Position numbers and translations under genes: made by a program
Origin: Paludisphaera borealis
GTDB taxonomy: Bacteria > Planctomycetota > Planctomycetia > Isosphaerales > Isosphaeraceae
NCBI RefSeq assembly: GCF_001956985.1
Contig: NZ_CP019082.1
Location: forward strand, 248,001 to 312,000
Direction: 5' to 3'
DNA: 64,000 nt
Shown here: positions 44,646 to 57,587 of the stretch, piece by piece
How the letters are laid out: every line of letters begins with the position of its first letter
How positions within the stretch are numbered: position 1 is the stretch's first letter
The notes under the pieces: generated by a model
Databases searched by the model: none
The model's input: only the letters and a program-made list of their open reading frames with translations
What the model was told of the DNA's origin: nothing

Positions 44646-46079
44646 CTAGAGGGAGGCGCCGAGGACGACCATCATGGCGCCACCGATCAAGTAACTGATG
44701 CGGTCGCGGAGCGCGAAGGCGACGGGGTCGTCGTCGAGTTGTTCGCGGTAGGCGAGGAACCAGATGCGGGAGATCCAGTAGAGCAGAAGCGGGCAGGACA
44801 GCCAGAGGACTTCGGGCCGGCCGTAGTGGGTCCGGACGTCGGGGCTGTTGAGGTACAGGCAGAATACGAGAACGCAGAGATAGCCGCTGGTCGGACCGAC
44901 CGACCGGATCAACTCCAGGTCCATCGGCCAGTAGCCGCGTCCGGGGATCTTCTCCAGGGAGCCTTCGGCGGCGGTCAGCTCGGTGTATCGCTTGGCGAAC
45001 GCCAGGCTCAGGAAGAAGAACATCGAGAAGGCCATCAGCCAAGGCGAGATCACGATCGAGGCCGCCGCCCCTCCGGCCAGGATGCGCAGCGTGTAGAGGC
45101 CCGCCAGGCACAGGACGTCGACCATGAGCTTGCGTTTGAGGTAGACGGAATAGGCGGTCGTCAGCGCGAGATAGAGGATCAACAGGCCGATGAACGACGG
45201 GGGCAGGAACGCCGCCGCCGCCGTCGCCGCACCGAGCAGCGCGACGATCAGGCCCACGCCCGCGGGAATCGACGCCGCGCCGCTGGCGAACGGCCGGCGC
45301 CGCTTTCTGGGATGCCGGCGGTCGGACTCCAGGTCCAGGAGGTCGTTGAGGATGTAGACGGCCGAAGCGGTGAAGCTGAAGGCGAGGAACGCCATGCCGC
45401 ACTTCAGCAAGGGCCCGAGATGGAAGACCTGGTGCGCGGCGATCAAAGCGACGAACACCAGGACGTTCTTGGCCCACTGGTGCGGGCGGAGCGCCTTGAC
45501 CAAGGCTTTGGGACCTCCCCCTGCACCGTCAAAGATCAGCGAAGGCGAGCAGACGGCGGCTGCCCGCCGCTCGATCGAGCGGTCGGTCCGGACGATCAAG
45601 GCCTTGTTCGCGGCCTCCCAGATCGGCAGATCGGCACGCGAGTCTCCCAGGTAGTCGAACCCGCCGGCGCCGAAGCGCGCTTGAAGCGCCGCGAGCTTCT
45701 CGCGCCCCTTGAGATTCCGGCCGTCGTCGGACGCGACGACCTCGTCGAAGACGTCCAGGTGCTCGGCGACGGCCTCGGCGAGTCGTCGATCGGCGGCGGT
45801 GGCGAGCACGAGCCAGCGGCCCCGGGCCCGCTCGCCCCGCAGATAATCCACGACCTCGGCCCGATAGGGGAGCAACCGAGCGTCCACGCCGACCCGCTCG
45901 CCGATCCTCGCCTTCAAATTCGCGCGGCCCTTGAGCAGCCAGATCGGCATGAGGGCCGCCTCCATCGGCCGCGTGCGGATCAGCGTGAAGGTGGATTCCC
46001 AGAGAAGGTCGGTCGCGATCAGGGTGCCGTCGAGGTCCACGCAAAGCGGGAGAGAACGTTCCGTCGTGGTCATCGCCAT
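44646..46079 (-). CDS. HAD hydrolase-UbiA prenyltransferase fusion
   Basis: A 477-residue fusion. Residues 1-190 are a HAD phosphatase-like domain (motif I CVDLDGTLIATD, LVLATAADRRLAEAVAEHL, DYLGDSRADLPIWEAA). Residues about 195-477 are a UbiA family membrane prenyltransferase with NDLLDLESDRRHPRKRRRPF and the second aspartate motif in YLKRKLMVDVLCLAGLY, with about eight TM segments. HAD-UbiA fusions are related to decaprenyl-phosphate phosphoribosyltransferases of cell-envelope polyprenol-sugar synthesis, so a polyprenyl-phosphate acceptor is likely. The start MAMTTTER was chosen because the HAD motif begins just after; a longer reading has no conserved content. Confidence 0.9.
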   Translation of the reverse strand: MAMTTTERSLPLCVDLDGTLIATDLLWESTFTLIRTRPMEAALMPIWLLKGRANLKARIGERVGVDARLLPYRAEVVDYLRGERARGRWLVLATAADRRLAEAVAEHLDVFDEVVASDDGRNLKGREKLAALQARFGAGGFDYLGDSRADLPIWEAANKALIVRTDRSIERRAAAVCSPSLIFDGAGGGPKALVKALRPHQWAKNVLVFVALIAAHQVFHLGPLLKCGMAFLAFSFTASAVYILNDLLDLESDRRHPRKRRRPFASGAASIPAGVGLIVALLGAATAAAAFLPPSFIGLLILYLALTTAYSVYLKRKLMVDVLCLAGLYTLRILAGGAAASIVISPWLMAFSMFFFLSLAFAKRYTELTAAEGSLEKIPGRGYWPMDLELIRSVGPTSGYLCVLVFCLYLNSPDVRTHYGRPEVLWLSCPLLLYWISRIWFLAYREQLDDDPVAFALRDRISYLIGGAMMVVLGASL

Positions 46080-46662
46080 ATTCCAAGGTCTCATGTCGCC
46101 AAGAGTTCGCTTCATCCATCGCCAAGAAATCGCTTCATCGGGGCGATCCGGAACGCCGGCCGACGCCCCTCTTTGGAGAGAGTGCTCGGCGCGGCCGTCT
46201 CGCGAGGCTCTGCGCAGGAATCCTACGAGGACTCTATGCCATGAAGCTCTCCCTGGTGACGTGGCTTGGTCGCGCCGCGGCGCGGCACGTTGATTTTCCA
46301 ACCCACGCGTCGCCGTCAGGAGACGTAAGCGATGTGTTTGGAAGACGTTGGTTTCGTTGTGCTCTTTCGAAAAATGCACGGCCGACCGACCGTTCGCGCC
46401 GCGTGACGCGATTTGGCAACACGGCGGATTCAAGAAACGTCACCTAGGATTGGAAGTGTGATTGGGTGCGTCGCGGGGGCGAGGGCTCCGCCGTCGCGTC
46501 GAATTTCTCCGAGTCGGCGGTCGCTCGTCTTAGAGAGGAGGGGCGAGCGATCAACCGCCAGCCGATGCGGTGGCGCGGGACGCGTCAAGTGGAACCTGGA
46601 TTCGACGCAGCCGACGAACCTCGAAGCGAATCGTCGGGAACGAAGTCGAGAGGATGGGAACA
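46080..46662 (+). other. Divergent intergenic region
   Basis: A 580-bp gap between two divergent genes. It contains a GC palindrome near 46271 (TCGCGCCGCGGCGCG) and a few short open frames with poor codon composition. I see no gene, RNA or repeat here that I can support; promoters for both neighbours are expected. Confidence 0.45.
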
Positions 46663-48048
46663 ATGATTCACAACGGCGGCGTTGACCGTGAAGCCGAATA
46701 CGGCTGCTCGCCCGAGCGCATGCTCCTGCGTCCTTGGAGTCGGCTCGATTGGCTTGCCCTCATCGGCTTGTCGGCGACGGCGCTGGGGGTGTTCTTGGCC
46801 GTCTTGCGGTTCTACGGCGCGGCGCTCATGAGGCTGGCCGTCTGCGAGAGGCTTTTCCAATCCGACGGCTGGCGCGTCGTCTCGGACATGATCGACGTTT
46901 CGGGCGTTCACTATCGCGGTACGGTTCACCCCATGTTCTGCGTGTTCACGATGCCGATCACGAATCTGATGATTCATCTCTTCGGAACAAGCCGCATCGG
47001 AGCGATCTTGGTTTTGAACGCGGCCACGGCCGTGGCCTGGGTCGTCTTGCTCTACGTCACGCAGAGAAATCTGGATTGCACTCGCCGCAGCTCCCTCCTC
47101 ATCTGCTCGCTGGCGATGGCAAGCGCCGGCTTCCTCTTTTGGTTCCCGGTCCCGGAAACCTATCCCTTGGGATCCCTTTCGTTGCTCGTCTGTTTCGCCG
47201 TGGCGGCGCTGGCGAGACGTCTCCCCATCTCCCAGTCCGCACTCGTGGCGGCGGGCGTCTTCAGCTTCGGCGTCACGATCACCAACTGGATGGCGGGATT
47301 GGCGCTCGCAGTCTGTTTCAAATCGCCCCGAAACGTCGCGTCGTCGGTCGCGTTGACGCTCGTCATCCTCTTGGGCGGCTGGTCGGTCCAGAAGATGGTA
47401 TTTCCCTATCCTCCCAAGCTTTTCCTTAAGCCCGGAGCCGTTCAAGGCGAGGTGAACTACATGTTCCACCCCGACTCGGGAGGAGCTAAAGAAAGGCTTC
47501 GCGGGGAGCTTCTGAGCCCGGTCGTCCTGCCTCCCATCCGCCAGACCCGCGAACTTCCCTCCGGTCGGGCGCTTTCGGTTCAGGGGTTCTCGGACGTTCT
47601 GAAGAGCCCCGTGGGGACGGCCGCCAGCCTGGGGTGGATGATCCTCCTGGGCCTTGGGGTCGTCGCGCTGGCTCGCGGTCCGGCCCCCTCACGGTTTCGG
47701 CGGGTCCTGGGCGCGGTTCTCGCCGGTCAACTCGTGCTGCACTTGATCTACGGCGAAGAGACTTTTCTCTACGCCCTGCATTTTCTGCCGATCCTCATGC
47801 TGGTCGTCGCCATGGCGACGCTGACGCGCTGGAGACCGCTGGTCGAGATCTTGCTCGTGCCGACCATCCTCCTGGTTCTCTGGAACAACCTCGACCGCTT
47901 GGACGAGATAGTTAGAACTCCGTTTCACGGAGACGACCCGCGCCTTCAAGTCCTGTCCGGACCTCTTCCAAAAGTTTGGAATCAACAGATGCACCCAACC
48001 CCTCCGGCGAGTCCGAGCGTCGCCTCGCCGCCGATTGCGCGGGAGTAA
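46663..48048 (+). CDS. Polytopic membrane protein, possible GT-C-type glycosyltransferase
   Basis: A 461-residue protein with about ten hydrophobic segments. The first periplasmic-type loop contains SDMIDVSGVHYRGTVHPM and later FWFPVPETYPLGSLSL. This general plan (long first loop after TM1, then many TMs and a soluble C-terminus) recalls GT-C glycosyltransferases, but no diagnostic DxD could be confirmed. The start MIHNGG lies about nine nt after AGAGGA. It is divergent from the HAD-UbiA gene, and both may belong to polyprenol-linked envelope glycosylation; this is inference. Confidence 0.65.
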   Translation: MIHNGGVDREAEYGCSPERMLLRPWSRLDWLALIGLSATALGVFLAVLRFYGAALMRLAVCERLFQSDGWRVVSDMIDVSGVHYRGTVHPMFCVFTMPITNLMIHLFGTSRIGAILVLNAATAVAWVVLLYVTQRNLDCTRRSSLLICSLAMASAGFLFWFPVPETYPLGSLSLLVCFAVAALARRLPISQSALVAAGVFSFGVTITNWMAGLALAVCFKSPRNVASSVALTLVILLGGWSVQKMVFPYPPKLFLKPGAVQGEVNYMFHPDSGGAKERLRGELLSPVVLPPIRQTRELPSGRALSVQGFSDVLKSPVGTAASLGWMILLGLGVVALARGPAPSRFRRVLGAVLAGQLVLHLIYGEETFLYALHFLPILMLVVAMATLTRWRPLVEILLVPTILLVLWNNLDRLDEIVRTPFHGDDPRLQVLSGPLPKVWNQQMHPTPPASPSVASPPIARE

Positions 48049-48091
48049 CGCATGAGGGCCTGGCGACGCCCGTTTCCGGCTTCCTCAACGC

Positions 48092-48120
48092 GGGGGCGCG
48101 ACGGCTGCCGTCGCGCCCCC
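48092..48120. terminator. Bidirectional hairpin terminator
   Basis: A perfect 13-bp GC stem (GGGGGCGCGACGG / CCGTCGCGCCCCC) with a CTG loop lies between two convergent genes (the membrane protein and lon). No U-run follows, so termination efficiency is uncertain. Confidence 0.65.
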
Positions 48121-48134
48121 GGGGTTCCGGGTGG

Positions 48135-50674
<2,540 letters not shown>

Positions 50675-51117
50675 GCTCTCCTCCTTTTAACCCTACGATA
50701 TAGTTGGTCTCGACCCGGTCCCGATCAAGGGTTTCGAAGACGAAAGCGCCCCGAAGACGAAACTTCGCGTGGGGGCCGGCTTGGTTTCGTGGTCGCGATC
50801 GATCATGGGTGCGTGATGGTTTCGTCGAGCGGCGGCCGGCCCCTTCTTAATTTAGAACCCGCAAATCAAGCGCTCGGATTTTCGAGGAACGCGACGGTCC
50901 GGGGGCCCTCAATAATCCAGCCGGGGCGACGAACAGACCGGAAGGATCTCGGCCCAGCTCGCGCGCGGCCACTTGACGCCCTCGCGGATCGCGGACATCG
51001 TGAACTTAGACGAGGCGACGAGGGAATTCAGGGATCGCTCACACCGTCGTCGAGTTGTCAGGGCGTGCGAACAAAGCTCAACATGAGTTCACAACACCCT
51101 TTCTAGGGAGGAACAGA
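50675..51117 (+). other. Intergenic region upstream of lon and the coiled-coil protein
   Basis: A 440-bp divergent gap. On the minus strand around 50910-51000 a short frame reads MSAIREGVKWPRASWAEILP and then VCSSPRLDY before a stop; it has coding-like codons but is only 29 residues long, and I cannot support it as a gene. No CIRCE-like inverted repeat (TTAGCACTC type) was seen upstream of lon. Confidence 0.4.
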
Positions 51118-52149
51118 ATGCTCGCTCGTGCGCAGACTTCCAACGCCAACGCGCTGACCTGGGCCGGACGCCTGGGCGTCTTCGGCCTCGCGGCCCTGCT
51201 GTCGCCGGCGGCTTCCGCCTGGGCGCAGGACGGCGGCTCCGATTCGCAGCAGAAACAGCTACGCCGGGAACATCAATTCCCGCCCGAGCGTGAGGACGGC
51301 GTCACGCCGCCGCGCGACCACCACCACATTCACCGGGACGCCGCCGAGAACCTGGAGAGGCACCTCAAGGATCTGGCCGAACGGCTGAGCAAGGACGTCG
51401 GCCCGGTCGGCGAACAGATCCGCAAGGCCATCGAAGAGGCCGCCGGCACGGTCAACGAGGCGCTCAAGAGAGACAACATCACCTCCGACGACTTCCGCAA
51501 GGCGCTGGAGCGGGCCGGCGAAGAGCTGAGGCGGTCGTTCCAGTCGGGCGGGCCGGTCGAGAAGGAGGCGCGCGACGCCTGGCAGAAAGCCCAGGACGAG
51601 TTCCGCTCGACTCTTGACCAGGCCCGCGAGGACGCCCGCGAAGCCCTCCGCTATCGCTACGACGTCGAGCGCGAACGGCTTGAGGGCGACGGCAAGGACG
51701 AAGACGCCGACAAGTCGGACGACGCGGTTGCTGACGAGCTGTCCAGGGCTCGCGAGCAAGTCCGAAAGAGCCAGCAACAGTTGCGAGCCGCCATCCGAAG
51801 CCTTGAGCAGCTTGAACGCGCCAACCGCGCCCCGCGCCGCAGGCCCGAACCCCGCGTTCGCCCGCGCCCTCCAGTTCCGCCGGCCGAGCACGCCAAGCCC
51901 GCCGAGCCGACCGAACCAACTCAGCCGGCCGAACCCGAAGCCCGCGACGAGCCGGCCGCCCGCCGCTTCTTCCGAGGCCCCGGCGGGCCCAACCCCCGCG
52001 CCGACCGCCGCCTCAACGATCTCGAATCCAAGATGGACCGCCTCCTCGAAGAGTTGAAGGAACTCAAGAAGGAGAAGGATAAGGACCATAAGGACAAAGC
52101 GAAGCACGAAGACAAAGACGAGAAGGACGACGACGAGACGAGCCTGTAG
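51118..52149 (+). CDS. Secreted coiled-coil protein with highly charged tail
   Basis: A 343-residue protein with AGGGAGGAA before the start and a signal peptide (AGRLGVFGLAALLSPAASAWA). Residues about 60-250 are long amphipathic helices rich in Glu, Arg and Ala (AENLERHLKDLAERLSKDVG, ALERAGEELRRSFQ), i.e. coiled coil. Then comes a Pro/Glu/Arg low-complexity stretch, and a last helix with leucine zipper spacing (LNDLESKMDRLLEELKELKK) ending in a Lys/Asp/Glu/His-rich tail. It may be a periplasmic scaffold or nucleic-acid/metal-binding protein; function is unknown. Confidence 0.7.
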   Translation: MLARAQTSNANALTWAGRLGVFGLAALLSPAASAWAQDGGSDSQQKQLRREHQFPPEREDGVTPPRDHHHIHRDAAENLERHLKDLAERLSKDVGPVGEQIRKAIEEAAGTVNEALKRDNITSDDFRKALERAGEELRRSFQSGGPVEKEARDAWQKAQDEFRSTLDQAREDAREALRYRYDVERERLEGDGKDEDADKSDDAVADELSRAREQVRKSQQQLRAAIRSLEQLERANRAPRRRPEPRVRPRPPVPPAEHAKPAEPTEPTQPAEPEARDEPAARRFFRGPGGPNPRADRRLNDLESKMDRLLEELKELKKEKDKDHKDKAKHEDKDEKDDDETSL

Positions 52150-52162
52150 GCCGTCGCGAGCA

Positions 52163-52260
52163 CACCTTCTCCCCTTGCGGGAGAAGGTGGTCGAAGACCG
52201 GATGAGGGGTTGATCATAATAGTTCCTCCGAACGCCATGGCGATCGAGGACCCCTCATCC
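52163..52260. repeat. Palindromic repeat element (CTTCTCCCC family), copy 2
   Basis: An 11-bp hairpin CACCTTCTCCC / GGGAGAAGGTG (52163-52189) is followed by the inverted pair GGATGAGGGG / CCCCTCATCC (52200-52209, 52251-52260). The modules match those at 42962-43088. It starts 14 bp after the coiled-coil gene's stop and could act as its terminator. Confidence 0.85.
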
Positions 52261-52287
52261 GCCTCTGGGGCCCCGGCTTGGAATACG

Positions 52288-52515
52288 AACCCTCACGACG
52301 CCGTCGGGGCACCCGGCCTCATGAAGATGGGGGCTTTTCGCATGGCGTCACGACCAGGTCCGGTAGGGGCGCCCCTTGTGGGCGCCCGGTTCGTTTCACG
52401 CCGACCGCTCGCGCTCGGCGATCGGGCACCCACAAGGGGCGCCCCTACCGGACCCGGACCACGAGACCCCCATTTTCATGACGCCGGGGGTCCCGACGGC
52501 GTCATGATGATGGTT
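52288..52515. mobile_element. MITE-like element, copy B
   Basis: A 228-bp element with the same ends and core as 31862-32095. Its terminal inverted repeats are about 45 bp with several mismatches. Inside, a perfect 21-bp inverted pair is present (GGTAGGGGCGCCCCTTGTGG on one side), one arm of which is shortened in copy A. It has no coding capacity. It sits directly downstream of the other repeat family. Confidence 0.85.
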
Positions 52516-52652
52516 TGTATCTCATCAGGAAGCATCGCCCCGGGTCACTTCAGATCCGAGCCGGGGCGCGTTAGAGTCGAGGCCGGTTCGCGAGTCGGTG
52601 TTGTCGAGGCTGGAAGCTCGGAGCGTCTCGCGATCGCGACGGAGACTCTCCC

Positions 52653-55385
52653 ATGCCTTCCCGCCGAACTCTCTTCCTGCCGGTCTTCTTCCTCCTGATC
52701 GTCTCGTCGCGGAGCACGGCGCAGGCGCAGCCCGCCCCGGACCTCGTCTTGTTCGTGGCGCCGGGGGGCGACGACCGCTGGTCGGGGAAAATCACCAAGG
52801 CCGACGGCCGGTCCGACGGGCCGCTCGCCTCGCTTCAGGGGGCCCGCGATCGCGTCCGGGCGCTGCGGAAGGGCGACGCGAAGCGGTTCGGCTCGGTCGT
52901 CGTGCGGATCGCCGACGGGACGTATCCCGTGGCCAAGGTGGTGGCGTTCGAGCCGGCCGACGGCTCGGTCGTCTACCAGGCCGAGCCCGGCGCGAAGCCG
53001 GTCTTCGACGGCGGCCGCGCGATCCATGGGTTTCAGAAGACGGCCGAGGGCCTCTGGGTCGCGAAGGTTCCCGACGCGGCGGCAGGTCGCGGCGCGTTCG
53101 AGCAACTGTTCGTCAACGGCCGCCGCGCGACCCGCGCGCGGACGCCCAACGACTTCTACCACTCCATGCTCAGGCGCGGTCCGCAGAAGCAGGAGAGTCG
53201 CTCGTTCGTCGCCCGGCTCGACGACCTGAAGCCGCTTCAAGGCCTGTCGCCCGCGCAGCTCAACGACGCCAACATCGTCGTTTACCACTCGTGGGAAGTC
53301 TCGCGGCACCGGATCGCGTCGGTCGATCTCCAATCCGGCCTGGTCGTCCTGACCGGCCCGGCTCCTTGGCCGTTCTTTCAGTGGGGGCCCGACCAGCGCT
53401 ATCACATCGAGAACGTCCGCGCGGCCCTCGACGAGCCGGGCGAGTGGTTGCTCGACCGCGACGGCACGCTGTCGTACAAGCCGCTGCCTGGTGAGGAAAT
53501 CGCCCAGGCACGCGTCGTCGCGCCGGTGGCCGACGCCTTCTTGCAGATCCAGGGTGATCCGGACAAGGAGACGCTCGTGGAGAACCTGTCGTTCCAGGGG
53601 CTGACCTTCCGCCACAGCCGCTACGCGCTGCCGAAGGAAGGGCACGCCGACGGCCAGGCGGCGGCGAGCGTTCCGGCGGTCGTCACGGTCGACGGCGCGC
53701 GGAAGGTCGAGATCAAGAATTGCCGGTTCGAGCATATCGGGATTTATGGAATCTGGTTCCGTCGCGGCTGCGTCGAGTGCCGCGTCGAGCGGTCCGCGCT
53801 CGTCGACCTGGGCGCCGGCGGCCTCCGCATCGGCGAGACGTCGATCCCCGCGAAGCCTTCGCACGCGACGGCCAAGATCACGATGAACGACTGCCTCGTC
53901 CGGGGGGGCGGCCGGCTGTTCCCGGGCTCGATCGGCGTCTGGATCGGCCAGTCGAGCGACAACGCGATCACCCACAACGACATTGCCGACCTCTTCTACA
54001 CAGCCGTCTCGGTCGGCTGGACATGGGGCTACGGGCCGTCGGCCTGCCAGCGGAACGTCATCGACTACAACCGGCTGCACCACCTCGGCCGGGGCGTCCT
54101 CAGCGACATGGGGGGCGTGTACACGCTCGGGATCTCCACCGGGTCGAGCGTCAGTCATAACGTCGTCCACGACGTCGATTCGTACAACAAAGCCGGCGCT
54201 GGCGGCTGGGGACTGTACAACGACGAGGGCTCGACCGGGATCGTCCTGGAGGGGAACCTCGTCTACAACACGACCACCGGCGGATACCACCAGCATTACG
54301 GACGTGAAAACGTCATCCGCAACAACATCTTCGCATTCAGCAGGTACGGTCAGGTCATGCGGAGCCGGGCCGAGGACCACCTGTCGTTCACGTTCGAGCG
54401 GAACATCGTCTACTGGAACGGCGGCCCGCTCTTGACCGGCGTCTGGGACGATCGCAACTTCCGGCTCGATCACAACCTCTATTACGAGGCCGGCGGCCAG
54501 ACGGTCACGTTCGCCGGCCGGAGCCTGGAAGAGTGGCGGAAGACCACCGGCCAGGACGAGCATTCGAAGATCGCCGATCCGAAGTTCGAGAACGCCGAGG
54601 GGTTCGATTTCCGCCTCAAGCCGGGAAGCCCCGCGCCGGCGCTGGGGTTCAAGCCGTTCGACTTCGCGAAGGCGGGAATTCAAGGCGATCCGAGCCTGGC
54701 GAAGGAAGCCGCCACTCCGCTGCCGCCGACCCGGTTCGCTCCCCCGCCGCCGCCGCTGGCCGTCCGCGAGGACTTCGAGTCGTCGACGCCCGGCGAAGGG
54801 GGCCACACGCCCGAGGGCGCGTCGGCGTCGACCGCCGGCCGGCCCGAGTTGATCGCCGTCACCGATCGCGATGCGTTCCGGGGGCGGCAGAGCCTCAAGG
54901 TCGCCGACGCGGCGGGCCTCAAGAACGCCTTCGACCCCCATTTCTACTATCAGCCGCACTACGATTCCGGCGTGGTGATCTGCAAGTTCGCGGTGCGGCT
55001 CGACCCGGGCGCGGTCTTCTACCACGAGTGGCGCGACGGCGCGAGCCCGTATCGGGTCGGGCCGAGCCTGTGGGTTGAGGACGGCAAGCTTCGGGTGAAC
55101 GGTCGCGACGTGCTCCAAATTCCCGTCGGCCCATGGGTTCAATTCGAGATTCGCGTGGATCTGGGCGATAAGGATAAGGACAAAGCGACGACGAAGCCGA
55201 AGACCTGGAGCCTGACCGTCGCGAGGCCCAGTTCGAAGCCCGTGAAGTTCGCCGACATGCCCTGCGCCGAGGGCTGGAAGACGGTCGACTGGGTCGGCTT
55301 CGTCAGCAACGCCCAGCAGCCGACGGCCTTCTACCTCGACGACCTGGAGCTGAGCGTTCACCCCGACGAAAAGCCGTCGAAGTGA
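52653..55385 (+). CDS. Secreted right-handed beta-helix glycosidase-like protein (GH141-like)
   Basis: A 910-residue secreted protein (signal peptide about 1-25). It begins with [20 protein letters not shown] and [13 protein letters not shown], the typical opening of GH141/parallel beta-helix proteins. Repeated beta-helix rungs follow ([60 protein letters not shown]), with His/Asp-containing loops suited to polysaccharide processing. A C-terminal concanavalin-like domain (about residues 700-905, [18 protein letters not shown]) resembles carbohydrate-binding modules. GH141 includes fucosidases and xylanases; substrate here is unknown. The gene stands alone, after the repeat elements. Confidence 0.85.
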   Translation: MPSRRTLFLPVFFLLIVSSRSTAQAQPAPDLVLFVAPGGDDRWSGKITKADGRSDGPLASLQGARDRVRALRKGDAKRFGSVVVRIADGTYPVAKVVAFEPADGSVVYQAEPGAKPVFDGGRAIHGFQKTAEGLWVAKVPDAAAGRGAFEQLFVNGRRATRARTPNDFYHSMLRRGPQKQESRSFVARLDDLKPLQGLSPAQLNDANIVVYHSWEVSRHRIASVDLQSGLVVLTGPAPWPFFQWGPDQRYHIENVRAALDEPGEWLLDRDGTLSYKPLPGEEIAQARVVAPVADAFLQIQGDPDKETLVENLSFQGLTFRHSRYALPKEGHADGQAAASVPAVVTVDGARKVEIKNCRFEHIGIYGIWFRRGCVECRVERSALVDLGAGGLRIGETSIPAKPSHATAKITMNDCLVRGGGRLFPGSIGVWIGQSSDNAITHNDIADLFYTAVSVGWTWGYGPSACQRNVIDYNRLHHLGRGVLSDMGGVYTLGISTGSSVSHNVVHDVDSYNKAGAGGWGLYNDEGSTGIVLEGNLVYNTTTGGYHQHYGRENVIRNNIFAFSRYGQVMRSRAEDHLSFTFERNIVYWNGGPLLTGVWDDRNFRLDHNLYYEAGGQTVTFAGRSLEEWRKTTGQDEHSKIADPKFENAEGFDFRLKPGSPAPALGFKPFDFAKAGIQGDPSLAKEAATPLPPTRFAPPPPPLAVREDFESSTPGEGGHTPEGASASTAGRPELIAVTDRDAFRGRQSLKVADAAGLKNAFDPHFYYQPHYDSGVVICKFAVRLDPGAVFYHEWRDGASPYRVGPSLWVEDGKLRVNGRDVLQIPVGPWVQFEIRVDLGDKDKDKATTKPKTWSLTVARPSSKPVKFADMPCAEGWKTVDWVGFVSNAQQPTAFYLDDLELSVHPDEKPSK

Positions 55386-55583
55386 CGCCAAGGCCGGGGC
55401 GGTTGATGGGGCGGCGGGACAATCCGTGGGATTCCGGAGAATTTTCGCGGCTCCGCTTGCAATCGCGGCGAGGGTATGATTAACTTGCCGGGTAGGTCAT
55501 GCCTTTCGTCGTATCGTCGCGTCTTTCTCGATCCTCGAGTGGAATGTTGACTCGATCCTTCTGTCCATGAAGGTTGAGGCTCA

Positions 55584-56030
55584 ATGAAGTCGTTGTGCCG
55601 CGAGCTGCTGGGACCGCTGGGCAAGGGCGCGTGTTTCGCGCTTCTCGCCGCGTTCCTGCTCGCGCCCCGCCCGGTCTTGGCGGGATGCAACGACCACGTC
55701 CGCTCGGCCGGTCCGCATCCCTGGCGGTCCGCACAGCTCGACGTCCTGCTCCGGGGCGACCTGTCGGCCGACATGACGACGAGCGACGACCCGGCGTCCG
55801 GACGTCAGCGGCCCCCCACCTGCTCGGGGCCGTCCTGCTCGAACAATGTTCCGGTGCCCCTCTCCTCGGGCGTTCAGCCCGATTTCGGCCCGCATCGCGG
55901 CGAGAGCCTGCTCCCGCCCGTTCCGGTCCTTCCTCCCTCGGCTTCGCAGGCGTTTCTCGCCTTCGACGAGCCGCTGGACGCGACCTTCCCTACTTCCCGC
56001 GTTTTTCACCCTCCGCGCCCGATCGTCTGA
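55584..56030 (+). CDS. Small secreted Cys/Pro-rich hypothetical protein
   Basis: A 148-residue protein with a clear signal peptide (LGPLGKGACFALLAAFLLAP, then RPVLAG). The mature part is low complexity (Ser, Pro, Asp) with a few cysteines (GCNDHV, TCSGPSCSNN) and no recognisable domain. The ATG follows GAGGCTCA. It may be a surface or matrix protein. Function is unknown. Confidence 0.6.
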   Translation: MKSLCRELLGPLGKGACFALLAAFLLAPRPVLAGCNDHVRSAGPHPWRSAQLDVLLRGDLSADMTTSDDPASGRQRPPTCSGPSCSNNVPVPLSSGVQPDFGPHRGESLLPPVPVLPPSASQAFLAFDEPLDATFPTSRVFHPPRPIV

Positions 56031-56206
56031 TCCGCTTTCCCTGTTTCGGCCCTGCCTCGCGACCGACCGACCGACCGATCGTCGGATTCGTTCGCACGGA
56101 CCGCGCCGAAAGGGAGGCCTCCGCAACACTTTTGTGGGCCAGGTTTTTCGACCTGGTGGATATCCGATCGATCGGTACAGGGTTTGAAATCCACGCGAGG
56201 TAGATC

Positions 56207-56335
56207 ATGAAGTACGTCATGAAGCTGAGCCATCTCGACGCCATCCTGCTCCTTCCGGAAGAGACCGTCGCCCGCATCGGCTCTCTGGGCATCGTCGCCG
56301 GCAGCCTCCTGGCGCTCGTTGTTCTGATGTTCTGA
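56207..56335 (+). CDS. 42-residue membrane peptide
   Basis: A small gene with GAGG six nt before the ATG: MKYVMKLSHLDAILLLPEET followed by a C-terminal hydrophobic helix (VARIGSLGIVAGSLLALVVL). Codons have the expected GC-rich third positions. It lies between the secreted protein and the pseudopilin-like gene on the same strand. It could be a single-TM small protein; function is unknown. A short (GACC)n run near 56060 precedes it. Confidence 0.45.
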   Translation: MKYVMKLSHLDAILLLPEETVARIGSLGIVAGSLLALVVLMF

Positions 56336-56498
56336 ACGGCCTTGTCGATCAGCAAGGGCCGTTCATGGCGACTTGGGGGGGGCGTTTCGCCCCCCTGCCT
56401 TCGTTCGACTCTGAAGGTTGGAACGGCGGGAGGACGCCCCCGATTCGCCATCAACATCAACTTCCGCCGAGAGACCCGCACCGCCGGGAGGCGCATCG

Positions 56499-57587
56499 AT
56501 GAAGAGACCGGTTCGTGGTTCGCTCGCCTCGGGGTTCACGCTGATCGAATTGCTCGTGGTCATCGCGATCATCGCGGTCTTGATCGCACTTTTGCTGCCG
56601 GCCGTGCAGTCGGCGCGCGAGGCGGCCCGGCGCATCCAGTGCACCAACAACCTGAAGCAGTTCGGCCTGGCCTTCCACAACTATCACGATGCCTTGCAGT
56701 GCTTTCCGTTCGGCAAGGGGCGCGACTACATGATGGTCGACCCCATGGCGCCGATGTACGCGCGGTGGTCGGCCCACAGCCAGCTCCTTCCTTATTTCGA
56801 GCAGACGCCGCTGTACAACGCCATCAACTTCGCCCTGCCCCCCGAGGTGCCCCAGATCGGCGTCATGGGGGGGATGGGGATGGGTTTCATGCCCGCCTAC
56901 CAGAACCCGAACCGCGCCAATTCGACGGTCAGCCGGATCGCGATATCGGGCTTCCTGTGCCCCTCCGACCCGGCGGGGCCGATCGACGACTGGAACGGCG
57001 GGAACACCTATCCGGGCAATGAAGGCTCGTGGCTGTGCGACGCCTGCGAGCAGACGCCCAGCACGATCGCCCCCGGCGAGCTTCCTCGCGGCCCGTTGTA
57101 CAACCGGAGCTGCGTGCGGATCGCCAGCATGAGCGACGGCACCAGCAATACGGCCTTCATCAGCGAGAAACGGCGCGGGCTGGGGAGTCCCAGTCCCAAG
57201 AACGACCTGTACATGATGATGCCCACCACGACGCTGGACATGACGTACCAGTCCTGCACGAACCTGGATACGACCATGGCGACGGTCCTTTCCAACCGGA
57301 TCGGCGCCACCTGGGCGATCGGCGACATGACGTGCACGACGTATAATCACGTCGCCGGTCCCAATGCGCGAACCTGCGCGGGGATGAGCAGCGACATGAT
57401 GATGCCCGGCGCGTCGATGGTCGACATGTCGGTCCAGCTTCCGCCGTCGAGCTATCATCCCGGCGGCGTCAATCTCCTCTTCGGCGACGGCTCGGTCCGG
57501 TTCCTGAAGGACAGCGTCGCCATCACCGTGTTTCGATCGCTGGGCACGCGCAACGGCGGCGAAGTCACTAGCTCGTCGGATTATTAA
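56499..57587 (+). CDS. DUF1559 pseudopilin-like protein
   Basis: A 362-residue protein with a prepilin-type N-terminus ([20 protein letters not shown]) directly followed by [20 protein letters not shown], the DUF1559 signature. It has the family's usual later blocks ([32 protein letters not shown]) and the C-terminal [13 protein letters not shown]. Such proteins are very numerous in planctomycetes and are exported through a type II-like route. This one is rich in Met in the middle. GGGAGG precedes the ATG. Its TAA shares one base with the next gene's ATG, so translation may be coupled. Confidence 0.95.
   Translation: MKRPVRGSLASGFTLIELLVVIAIIAVLIALLLPAVQSAREAARRIQCTNNLKQFGLAFHNYHDALQCFPFGKGRDYMMVDPMAPMYARWSAHSQLLPYFEQTPLYNAINFALPPEVPQIGVMGGMGMGFMPAYQNPNRANSTVSRIAISGFLCPSDPAGPIDDWNGGNTYPGNEGSWLCDACEQTPSTIAPGELPRGPLYNRSCVRIASMSDGTSNTAFISEKRRGLGSPSPKNDLYMMMPTTTLDMTYQSCTNLDTTMATVLSNRIGATWAIGDMTCTTYNHVAGPNARTCAGMSSDMMMPGASMVDMSVQLPPSSYHPGGVNLLFGDGSVRFLKDSVAITVFRSLGTRNGGEVTSSSDY

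Noticed and set aside
44425-45477. Minus-strand frame overlapping the HAD-UbiA gene
   Set aside because: Shifted-frame shadow; Arg/Pro-rich with no TM segments, while the other frame has UbiA motifs.
50900-51000. 29-residue minus-strand ORF upstream of lon
   Set aside because: Too short, no clear ribosome-binding site and no recognisable content.
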